NCBI GenBank assembly: GCA_014706295.1
Contig: JACSVZ010000013.1
Span: forward strand, 1,701,231 to 1,765,230
Direction of reading: 5' to 3'
DNA length: 64,000 nt
Origin: Lycocorax pyrrhopterus obiensis
Lineage: Eukaryota > Chordata > Aves > Passeriformes > Paradisaeidae
Part shown: in pieces, positions 46,965 to 59,000 of the stretch
Layout of the letters: every line of letters starts with the position of its first letter
Position numbering within the stretch: the first letter of the stretch is position 1
The notes under the pieces: generated by a model
Seen by the model: the letters and a program-made list of their open reading frames with translations, nothing else
Told to the model about the DNA's origin: nothing
The model's database searches: none
Made by a program: the position numbers and the translations under genes

Positions 46965-47090
46965 TCAATACACGCGCTTCTTCTTGAGGGAGGATTCCGA
47001 GTAGCGCACGGCTCCTCCGGGAGCCGGGAATTCCACGGGGCCGGGCTCGGGGGAGGACATGAGGTACGAGGAGCTGCGCTTCGGGGCCAC
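46965..47090 (-). CDS. RAVER2: RAVER2 last coding exon, C-terminus LKKKRVY
   Basis: The acceptor is tcctgcccgcag. It encodes [20 protein letters not shown] and ends [12 protein letters not shown], then stop at 46967-46965. The middle is diverged from human, but the KRxSSYL start and LKKKRVY end are shared. Confidence 0.93.
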   Translation of the reverse strand: MAPKRSSSYLMSSPEPGPVEFPAPGGAVRYSESSLKKKRVY

Positions 47091-50000
47091 CTGCGGGCAG
47101 GACAGGACAAGTGACACTCGAGCCACAACCACCACTCCCAAAAAACAGCGCTCCAGGGTGGGAATTCCCACACCAGGAGCTGGGAAGTGACACCAACCTT
47201 CGGCTTTGAGGTCCAGCTCACGAGTCAGGGTTTGTGCCCTTTCCCTAAAAATCCCCACTGATAAAAGCAGCAGTGCCCCAGCACACGTGAGGTGCCTGGG
47301 CCAGGCGGCCTCATTCCACAGCACCTGGATAAAATCCAGTGGGATAATGGCCACGGTGTCCTGCAGCTGCTCCAGACATCTCCAGCCTTTAGGATGAGGC
47401 ACTTTTCATTCCTCCTGGAGAGCTGAACAGTCCTGGCCCAGCTCCGTGCCAAGCCAGGGGTGAAGGATGCTTTCCAGCCATGCCAGAGCGGGTCTGTGCA
47501 GGATCTCGGGCCCTGGCCCTGCCTTCACGCGGGAGTGAGGGATGGAGGGAGCAGCAATGGATCTTTAATCTGAATTTCAGCTCCAACGCCTCACTGTGAC
47601 ACACAGGCAGCCCTGAGGGGCCCAGGGCGGGGTTTCTGTGAGGGCACAGCTGCTCTAAGGCTGCCCCAAAGGCTCCCTGGGTTCACTTTCCCTTTGGAAA
47701 AACCTTTCCTAGCAGCTCTCCAAGCACCCTGCGCTAGTTCACAGTCACAAACTGCTCCTGCTCCGGCCAATTTCATCCTGGGGGGCACCTTCAGCAGAAA
47801 CAGGAAATTGTTTTAGGAAGGACTTCAGTCCCCCATCCTCTCTCCTGCAGTTCTAGAAGCCATGGGGATGTCACCCATGTCCTGTAACCCTCCACCAGGT
47901 CCTGGCTCACTGATGCTTCACACAAACCCCCTGACCCTGCTCCTCCTGAGCCTCTGAAACAGCAGGATTTTAAAAAGCCCAAAAAAAGCAGGATCCAAAC
48001 GAGCTGCAGGGTCCCTGCAAGCACAGACACACAAGCACACTCTGAACTGACGGAGCCTCCTGGGGAGCAGCCTCTTCACTGAGGTTTATCTGCAATTCCA
48101 GCAGTTTGGAGCAAACTGTGCTGCTGTGCCTGTGCCAAAGGACTGACCCTGCTCCTCCTGCCTTTTATGGCTTCTGGCATTACCACCACCATCCCAGGGA
48201 GCTGTTCTCCATCACCCCAGGAACCTCTCCGGAGATAAACTGAGAGGTCCTGCTTGGCTCAAACCCCACACTGTCTCCTCCTGTTGCCATTCCATCATTT
48301 CCAGCCACGTCAGAGCTGTTGGGAATCTGAAAACTCCATTTTTTGATGTTCCAGCCCACAGCCAGGCTTTGGCCATCTTTAGCCCAAGCCATGTCACAGC
48401 CAGCTCTAACCTGGAGTCAGGAATTGCTGGAGTTAGAAGGAATGCACTGCCTTCTAAATCTCAAAAAAAAAAAAAAAAAAAGGGAATCTCATGCCCAGTC
48501 TAATGCCAGAACTGAACCCAAGGGATTTAATGCTGTGATGGAAGGGCCAGGCTCCTCAGCTCTCCCATCCATGAAAACAGGAGCAATGGGATTTACCTAC
48601 AGCACAGGGACAGGAATTCCTCAGGAGTTCTAAATCCTAACCAGACTCCAGACTCCATAAACCGGCCCTCACTGTTCCCAAAGCCTTCCCACTCCTTTTA
48701 TTGATGAAATTTAAGTGTCCACTGGAGCACCAGCAAAGGCAGCTTTGCTCAGTGAGTGTGGCTGAAGAAAGCTGCAGCTGACATCAGTTGTAATTCCAAA
48801 CAAAAGCCATTTTAAAATGGTTTTCCCTCACGATCCAGTGAAGGGGCTGTTGTAACCTGGATGCTGCCCTGAGCTGCTCTCTCCACTTCAGAGGTTCTAT
48901 CCCAGTGCAAACCATCTGCAGCTCAGGCAACACCCATTTAAATCCAGTGGGAACCGCCTCCTCCTCCTCCTCTCTTCACTTCCTACTTTATTTGCCTCCT
49001 TCCAGGCATTTTTGCACACTCACATCTCTCCAAGAAGCTCCCCAACAGCCAGCCTTGCTCCGTCTGTGGGTTTTGGGGCACCGAGGGAGCTGATCCCCAG
49101 GGACTGGAGGGCTCTGCAGGGCTCTGGAGCTGGCCCAGCCACTTCTCACACTCCTAGGAACTGTCTGGAGCAGGGATGCAGTGGGAAAGCTCCACTCGGG
49201 GGCAGCACCAGACAGGGAAGAAGCGTCTGCAGCCACCGCTCCTTCTCTCCTCTCACCTTTAAGGGATTTGCTGCAGGAGGCTGCAAGCCCGGCTGGCATC
49301 CCTGGGCTCCACTCAAAAGGGCAGGCACCACCTGCAGGCAGGTGCTGTAGTCAGGGAAAGATCCACCTGGAGACTCCTGAATGGGATCCATGAAGTGGAA
49401 GGAAAAAAGGTTTAATAATGATTTTTTTTTTTTTTTGCTATTGTGATGAGCTCTCAGCAGGTATGGAAATACCTGAGTAACAAGAGGTGCAATTCACAGC
49501 AGCTCGGGCGTGCAGCAATTCCTGGAGCAAAATGTGGGATTGGGATGGTGCTTTAATTTGTGTAATTCCTTAAAAAAAGTGTCTTTCTCCTTAGCCACAG
49601 AAACCTCGGCTTGGGCACAGCACAGCCCTTCAATCCTGGGAAATTCAGCACTGGGAAATGCCATTAATGGTGTGCTGCTTCCTGCTGGGAATATTTTAAT
49701 ACACTCCAGAGCTTTCCCGGTGATTTCGGATGGTGGGATTCCAGAGAGGGATATTCTGGGTATGAATCCCAGGGCTGCCCTGCAGCAGTGACCATGCAGT
49801 GCCCTCACCCCACGCTCTCCAGCCCCTCATTCCTGTGCCAACACACAAAGCAGGTGTCCCAAAGCTGATGGGAGGAACAGCCAGTGGAGAAAGCAAGAAA
49901 ATGAAATTCCTTCTCACCTCAGAGGCTTCATTTTCAAAGCCATCCACTCTGGCCTGGGTAGAGTGATGTGCCTGAGCATAATGTTGGTACCACTGCTGGA

Positions 50001-53000
50001 CAGGCTCCTACAGAGGAGCAGAAATCCTCTCCCATGTCTGCCTACAGTTCTCACAACCCAAAGCTCTCCAAGAAGCACCAGAACACCTTTACCACCAGTG
50101 ATGAAGCTCAAATCAAACATTTACAATTATGTTAAGTGCTTAAAAAATACAGGAGGCACCACTGCCCTGGCCTCCCCACCCTCCCAGGGAACAATTCCTT
50201 CCCAGTATCCCATCCAGCCCTGCCCTCTGGCAGTGGGAAGCCATTCCCTGTGTCCTGTCCCTCCATCCCTTGTCCCCAGTCCCTCTGCAGCTCTCCTGGA
50301 GCCCCTTCAGGTACCAGATCTGATCCAAGAGGTGTCAGGCCCCTGGCACAGCTCCCTGCTCTGTGCAGTGACCCTGCTCCCCTCACCCCTCTGGCCAGGC
50401 TGGGACCCTCCCAATCCAAACCCTCTCCATCCTCCAGAGCCACCCGACTCCCAGGAGCTCACAGATCGCCCTGGCAGCAGCCCAGCAGAGTCTCTGTCTC
50501 CCCACTGACAACCTGGGAAGGAGGCAGTTCTCAGATTTGATCTGTACACAGTTACAGCTTTATACAGACTCAGAATGGTTAATGAAAATATGGGAATGTT
50601 CTTTCCCAGTGTCCTGTGGAACTGGCTCTGAGCACTGCAACACTCTCCAGACCCTCCACCTCATGGCCACGCTCTGATCACCACATGGGGCAGATGGGGA
50701 GCACATCCTGTGCACTGAAACCAGCTGGCAAACATCCCCCAAGCTGTGCAGGAACTGGGAGGCAGAGCTCTCTTCCCTGGGATCCAGCCAAAGTTCAAGC
50801 CTTAAAAACTTCTGGGGAAGGCAAAGAGAAAAACTCCCTGGTTTTGAAGGCAGACAAAAGCCATGGCAGAGGTTGGGAGAAGCCATTTTTTAGTGAGTGC
50901 TCCGAGTTCAGGCTCTCTAGAAGCAACTTTTTCAAGGGTTGTGATTTCAGCAGGGAATGTTCTTTGTGCTACACCTACTCTGAACACTGAAAGAGAGAAA
51001 GTGCAGAGGAGAGGCTCAGCCCCAAGAGGAGGCAGGAAGAGCACCCAGAGAAAACAAGGAGCAGCTCTGGGAGAATCCCAGAGGCTCCAAGGGACGCCAG
51101 GCTGTGGAACTCCTACCTGTGGGTACTCCCCAGGCTGCTGGGAGTAACTGAAATAATTTTCCATTGCATGCTGTGATGCAGTTCCCTGAGACACAGCAGC
51201 ATCCATGACGTTGTTTGGAAGGCTGGTCTGCTGTGGAGGACTGGAGGCCTTGCTGACAATTGCTGCTGGGAACACAAAGAACACAGTTTGAATAAACACC
51301 TGGCTTGTGAAAAAAAAAACAACACATTAAGTTCTATTCCAGGATTAAAATGGAAATTTGCCTCTTCAGATTAGGCTGTGCCCCAAATTAATCAGTGCTA
51401 CTAATAACTGAAAGGCTTCTAGAAGTTTGTGAGCTCATTACCTCTGGAAATGTACCCCTGTTTAACCATCAGGATAAATTACTTTGCAATTTTAAGACAC
51501 ACTACAAGACTTCCTTGAGGATTAATGCTGTGGTCACTGGATTTACCAGGCAAACAGAATAAATATTTGCCACACTGCGGCTGTGGAAATTTGCAATAAA
51601 ATCCATGAAATGTTTGCTTACCTGGCAGACAGATACCAGGCAAAACACTTGCCAAATTCAAGTAGGGGTTGGTGCTCAGCCGAATTTCTTTTGGGGGGTC
51701 CCCAAGCAGAGAAGTCTGTTTTTTCAAGGGAGTCTGAAAAATGGACAGGGCAGTTTGCATTAAATTCACATAAAATTGATCAGAAATAACCTTAAGTGGC
51801 CCAGCAGGGTCTTGGAAAAAGCTTAGTCCTATGAAAAAAAAAAAACCTTTTGAAATAAAATGAAACTTTTGAAGTCAATCCCAATCTGGACACATTGCCT
51901 GCACTTTTTTTTCTTCCAAATAGTTTTTGTAGGAATGTTTCCCTTCAGACTGCAAGTTCCTAAAGGATATTACAAAACAAACAAACAAAAGAAAACCTTT
52001 TATATGCAAGTGAAGGAATAATAATCACTCTAACAATTCCAGATGCAGGGAGTGAAAACATTAAGTACATGGCCAAGGCAAAATCAACTCTTTTCACTTG
52101 GAGACACATGGAAATAAAGGCCAAATGTTAGGAAAATCATGAATTAAGCCCATGTTTTCCCATAAATGTCAAAGTATTTATGTATATTATAAAAAAGGTA
52201 AATTTTGTTAATGGCAGAAAAAAATTCTGAAAGAATGAGACCACTTAAATCCCATCCCATCATCCTCTCACACCTCACTTTCAAGAGAATAAATAATATT
52301 TTTAAAAACCGATAATCAAAAGTGGAAAATTTATATAGACACACACACAACCACCTGGAAACCCAAAGGCCTCCCCACACTACCAGAACTGCTCCTGATT
52401 AATCACGAAATTCAACCACAAGTTCGATTTTTGGCCTTTAAAAGAGACAATGCCCCTGAGATTAATTTCATCATCAAACACTGTGAGGGCAAACACATGG
52501 AAAAAAGCCCTGCAGCACTGCGGAGATCCCTTTGTTCACTCAGCTGGACCACCAAAGAGCAGCATTGTTCTCTCCCTATTATTCATAACTGCAATGACCT
52601 TAAGAAGTCTCAAGGATGCTCCTGGGATGCAGCAAATTTTACAGCAAAGACGCGGTGGCAGCTAAAATATACAAGAGAAAGAAGAAGAAAAAAGAAGGAA
52701 AAGGCAGTATTTGTGCTGCATGCTCCTTACCCCCTGGTTTGAGTCGGAGTTTTTGAGCTGGCTGGGTGGTTTGGAGTGGCCAGCCCGCAGAGCTCCGGCG
52801 GGAAGGCTGGGCAGGGCCTGAGGGAAGGGCTGCGCTCCCGGCACGGCCTCGGCTGCGGCTTTGTCTGGAGCATTGTTTGGCCCGGGAAGAGCTTGTCCGA
52901 CAATGTGCTGATTTGGGAAGAATGGCAGCATGCCCATCCCTGCTGCTGCTGCTGGAATGGGAGCTGGGTTAGATGCTGCAGCCAGCCATAAATGGAGAAA

Positions 53001-56000
53001 CTCTGCTGTTAGATGGGATTTAGCACAGAGGGTTTGCTTGTGGGGTTTACTGAGGGAGGAGGAAAACAGTTCCAGAGCTACTTCACTGGTTTTTGTTTTT
53101 TTACCATCCCACAGGCAAACACCTCAATTTCAAGCTGAAACAATAAAACTCTGACTTTTCTAAACATTCCTTGTGATAACTTACTTAGTGCTTCCTGTCA
53201 TTTTCAGAAAAACTGGGAACAACATCCTAGAGGATGCTGGATGGGACACAGGGGGAAACCTCACCTCAACTGGCATTAGGAAGAATTCTTTTAACTGAGG
53301 AGCTGGAAAGTGTTCTTCAAAATGAAAACCTGGATATTCAGAGGAGCTTTCTGCCCTCCCGGGCAACCTTTTCCTTGTTCCTGGTTACTGCCATGACTCA
53401 GAGGATTGCAGAACACAGGGATCAGTGGAGGATACAAGATCAGAAAATGCTGGAATGGTCTGAGTTGGGAGGGACCTTAAAGATCATGCAGTCCCACCCC
53501 TGCCATGGCAGGGACACCTTCCACTGTCCCAGGCTGCTCCAAGTCCCATCCAGCCTGGCCTTGGGCACTGCCAGGGATCCAGGGGCAGCCACAGCTGCTC
53601 TGGGCACCCTGTGCCAGGGCCTGCCCACCCTCCCAGGGAACAATTCCTTCCCCATATCCCATCCATCCCTGCCCTCTGGCACTGGGAAGCCATTCCCTGT
53701 CCCCAGTCCCTCTGCAGCTCTCCTGGAGCCCCTTTAGGCCCTGGGAGGGCTCTAAGTTCTCTGTAGAGCCCTCTCTTCTCCAGGCTGAACCCCCAGTATC
53801 CAACTGATCTTTCCTCATAAATACTGAGGGCATCAGTGGCACAGAAATTTGCATTGAAACTGACATCTGTCACAGATTGGTTGTTAAAATAAAATGAAGG
53901 CCAAAAGCCTGTTTGTGATGACTCTCAAGCAACTCACATTTACCTGCTTTGAAAAACCCCACAGAACTTCACCCCTAACTAAAAGCATATTCCAAGTGTA
54001 CAAAAAAAGGCAGTAACTGAGCAAGCAGAGCATTTAACCACCTGCTTTCGTTACACAGGGACAAAGTCGGGTGCATAATTTGAAGCTGGGCATTTCTACT
54101 GATTTGGGATGAAATAAAAAGTCATTTACACTTGAGAGCTTCTCCTCGTGTTGCCAGGCCTGAGCTCACTGCTGGCATCACCCCTATCCCCAGCACTGTC
54201 TGCAGGAGCATTGTTGGAGGTTCTCCCAGCAAACCCGGTTTCTAAAAGGAAGAAGAGAAAACTGTGTAAATGATTAAAATAATCTGTTCATAGCTACTTT
54301 TTATAACTTCCACATTCTCAACCTTTTCAGCTCCACTAAACTGTCCAATTAGCACAGAACCACAGAATGGCTGGGTTGGAAGGGACCCTAGAGATCAAGG
54401 GCAGGGCCACCTGATGATAAAAAATTATTTATTTTAGGAGTTATAAGACTGTTCAGAGAGTCAAAGCTGCAGAGATGGCCTTACACTGTTTGCCTGCATG
54501 TTTTCCATCTTCAGGAGCTGCTGCTGGGGCAGGGGCAGGTGAGCAGGGCTCTGCAGCAGCAGGTTGGAGGTGCTCCCCAGAACTGAGCTCTGAGAAAGGA
54601 TTAAAACAAGGGTTACTTGGCAGTCATGGAGAACAGAACAGTCTTGAAACATTTTCACACGGTACTGCTTGATGAAATTTAAGATTCTGAGTTAAGACAG
54701 CAAAAGAAAATAACAATTTCCTCCACAGAACTGATTTTGCTTCAGAAAAATACCCCAATATGTTTCCCCCCACAACAATTGACATGAAATCCTACTCCAG
54801 AGCCATTAAAAGCTGACAAATCACAGAGCCTGCAGATTGGCAAGTCTATAAAATATTCACATTGTTCATTCAAAATATTCTGGATCAGTTTGCCATCAGA
54901 ACTGAGCCACTTAATTAATAACTTTGGGGCACCACCTTCAGACTCTGCCACTGGTATATTCAGCATTATGAGCTCTGGCCAGCACTGAGGCTTAAATTAA
55001 ACTTTAAAAGACATCATGATTTATGCCACAGGCCTGGAACTGTCTGGCAGCATCATCTGCCAGGTGAAACAGAGGTTGTTCTATAGGTTGTTGTACAAAA
55101 ATAAATATACAGGACACTGTCATCATGCCAACTACAGCCTTCATAATTTGGGATTTTTTTTGAAATCTCCTACATAGGAAAGATCACCCAAACCAGGGAA
55201 TGAAGACTGCAAAACACCTCCCAAATATTTCCAAGCCTAGGCTGTGTCTCTGGGTGGCAGGGTTAAATTCCCTAGGGAAAAATTCCCTCTATGCCTAAAA
55301 TATGATCTTCTGGACTCAGAAATGTGCCTTTCCAAACAAAGACGTGCCATATCTAGATTAGTTATGCATCTATTTTAATTGTCTCAGTGATTTCCAGGAG
55401 AAATTATCCAGGGCTGTTTATTGTCACCACTGCCAGGGGCTGTTCCTTCCAAACTTGGCTACAGCAACAAAGCAAAGTGGTCCAGTTGCAAAACTTTCAG
55501 AAATAAAAGAGTGGAAAAATCAGTTTGGTCAGAATCCTCAGAGGAAAGGCTCTGGATTTGTAAAGATTTAATAAATTGCTGGATGACTGAGGAAAACATC
55601 CCTGAGAAAGCTGAAAATGCATTATTTTGGCACAGGGTAATTTATAACTAAGAGAAATTAAAAGCAACAAGTTGAAAATCAGGCTACCTCAAGCTGAAAG
55701 ATTACTGGGTGAATAACCTTCAGATCCCCTCTGTTGAATACCTTTTTAATAATTATTTTAAAATGTTTCATCTCACTATGTCACTTTACAAACCCCTGAA
55801 TATAAAATACAAACCCAAGACATGCAGGGAGCTGAATCAGCGTGACTGGGGAGGTGTTTCAGTGACAGCATTGAATTTCAAGACAATAAAAATAAAAAAG
55901 TGACCTGGTTTAGAGAATGCTCCAAAAAATGTGCCTTATAGAAGAAACTGGGATCATCAAATCCTTATAAAATTCAGGTTTGGAGCTCATTAAATGACAG

Positions 56001-59000
56001 GAAGCTCCCAGGAAGAGAATGAGACTTTTAAGTCTCTGGACAGAGAAAACATGGAGTTGTTTGGCTGCAGCTCTCCTAAGCCAAAAACTACTGGAAAAAC
56101 CTTTGGATCATCATCAATCCCACTGTTAATTGTGTAGAACATCCCTGGCTCCAGCTGTGAGCACCAAACACTCACATTGCCTTCCAAGGAAGCACAGGCT
56201 GAAGAGACAGCAGCAGGAACTTAAACAGACCAATTGGAAATGTCATTTAAATTTAAAAAAAAACCCAAAGAATGATGTTTTTTTTTTTGTATGGACAAAA
56301 GGAACCCACTGGATGGGGCAACATGAAGCAGCATTTATTCAAAATTAATATATTCACCTACCAGTTTTTAGAGAAAAAAATAGAAAAGCTCAATATACTT
56401 AACATAAGGAGTATTCCTGCATTTTAGTTGGGTCTTTTTTAAGATCTCTAAGTCTGTGTTTGCCAAAAGAACAGGAGAAATGATTGATGCTGGAGGAGAT
56501 TTTATTTTTTAAATGCAATTTCTGAAATATCAGAAATAGTAAGGCCAAGTGATTGACCCCAGGTCCCTTGTAGGTATTTGTGCAAATCCCTACCATGAAT
56601 ATTAAATTCAATTTTTGGCTGCTGGTAGAGCTGGAGAAATCCTTGAGAGAAGCTCAGCTCAAGGCACAAGGCTGTGTGTGCACATTCTCACTCTCAATTT
56701 CCAGCACAAACTCATCCCTAGGATTCTTCCCATTATCTTTCAGGAATTCTGGTGTCCATCTGGAATTACAGGAGAACCTTGGGGGGTTCATGAGTAAGAA
56801 GCAACATCTGCAAACCACTGTTTTCTATGGCACATGCAGCACATTCGGGTCCCTGCAAGCTTTAAAACGAAGATAAAGATGCTGAACTTGTTGGTTTGAA
56901 TCAGATAAACCCATACAGCCTCCACAGGAGTGTGAGCTGCTCCAAGAGAAAGGGACGTGCCAGGCTCCTTGAGTGCTCATTTAAAGAGCAGTTTTTCTGC
57001 CAGCAATGACAAGTTTCATCTACACTGGCAAGTTTTAAGTCAAAAGCTCAGTTTAGATAAAATAACTCGATTTTGGACAGTAAGCACTGCCTGCTCCCCC
57101 CATCTCATAGCTTTCCTTAGAGGAAAGTGTTCTTTAACAAGAACACTTGATTTTAGCTGCAGTTCCTTAAAACTTTAGGATTTCTCATGTTAAGACCTCC
57201 CCAAATACCTCTTTTGATGACAGTTCTTTTGTCACATACCTGATGAACTTTATTCAACTGCAAAAAAGGTGGGCCCACTGCTGAATTTATGAGGTGAGGT
57301 AAAGCTGCAGATGCTCCAAGAACTGTTTTAGAAACACACAAAAAAATTATGCATTTTATAAACCAGGCAAGTAAAAATCTTTGGAATTATCCTGTATTTT
57401 TTAATTTGCTTTCCAGGAAATTTTCAAGCGTACAAAGGTCAGTATAAGGGAATGACAGACTCCTTTAGGTTGGGAAAGGTTATGAAACATTTCAATACAC
57501 CCGGCTTTGATATAAATTACCAGCACAGGAGAGCTCAGAGGTCTCCTCCACACCTGAGAGTTTCACTCCAAGATGCAGCAGTGCCTGAGCTGATTTCAGG
57601 CCCCAGCTTTATCTGAAGTGCTTTACACTCAGCTTGAGCTCAAGTGTTTCTTCCCTGGTCACTTCACACCCCATTTCTGTGTGCTTTTGTCACCACACTC
57701 TCAGCTCTCTCCCACTCATCTCCTCATCACCTGGTTCCTGTTCTGAGCACTTTCACCATCTGAAATGTGATTATTGGGATTTATGTTTCTTCACATCCTA
57801 ATGAGAACAGGGAAATGTTTCTGGCTAATGCTGTGGCAGCAACCAAGACAATAAAGATTTACACTGGGCACAGGAGAAAGACTCAGGCTGCAAAATTCAG
57901 ATCTAGAATCAGACCTAAACTTACCACAGTCTTGCAAAAGACATTTCTTTCTAACCTGAACATTCAGAGCCCACAGAGTTAACACAAGGATATTTGTAGG
58001 TAACGCTGAATTTTACCCAAACACAAGAGTGTAGCAGAGCACCTCTTGCTTTTGCTTCCATAAAATGCAAATTTGTCTCCACAAACACACTGAAACAGTG
58101 TCTGCACAGATTTGAAATCTGTATTTCTACTCAATCACTTTGCAAAAGCCTTGCAGCTTCAGCAGGGTTTCATTCTGAATTGTTTTAAAACAGCTTACCA
58201 GGTTTAACAGCGTGGCCACGCAACTGGGGCTGCAGCAGCATCTGCAGCATTGCTGGATTATTAAAACTCTTCATGATCTGCACTGGATTTGGCTCTGGAA
58301 GCAAGCCCTTCCTATTGTTCCTCATCTCCAGTGAAGAGATACAAAGGTGTTAGAAGGAGGAGAAAACAAAGAATACATTTCAATCCCTCAAACTTGTGTG
58401 ATGCCAATGTACACATTTCATCTGACACAGAAAAAAACCATTTCCTTCCCTGTTTCCTGCTCTTTTTCCCCTCAAATGAGACACCTAACAAACTATTCCA
58501 ACAAAATTTCAAGCACATTTCTTTTTTTCCCTTAAAGCCAGAGTTTTCACTGCAGGAGAATAAAAAAGGCACTGTTGCCATGAGCACTGTATCTTGTAAC
58601 AGACTTCTCATCTCTTTTATAGAGATGTGGTTTGAGCTGGCTGAAGTGAGGGAACTCTTCTGCCTCTCCATTTAAAGCAGCTCCATGTAACACTTATCAC
58701 ATCCAATTTTCTAGGAAATAATTTGATAAGACATGTGGGTGTAAAAAGCTTTATTCTACTTCGAGCATGAAATGAAACTATTTCTCCTGCCTTGAAATTT
58801 ATCTTAAAGCTGACAAATTCTTGCCTCTCTGTTTTAAACCAAGTTTTAGCTCGTCAAATGACTCATTCCCAGTCACTTTTGTTTTGAGCTGGAATGATTT
58901 CTCTTCCGGAAGATTACATTTACTAAACTCCCAGAGCTATGTGGGTGTAACTTTGTGGTATATTATGGATGTATTTTACCTTCTTCCTGGCCATCTTTGC

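Larger units (their letters stand above)
47091..51116 (-). other. RAVER2: RAVER2 last intron, no gene seen
   Basis: This 4-kb intron holds an A18-type run at about 48463, a T17 run at about 49421 and an antisense CR1 piece at about 50.2 kb. The open frames on both strands are unsupported. Confidence 0.65.
51263..54129 (-). other. RAVER2: RAVER2 introns between 51.3 and 54.1 kb
   Basis: The three introns (51266-51621, 51734-52730, 52964-54129) contain short A-runs and a CR1 copy in the last one. No extra exon is evident. Confidence 0.65.
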
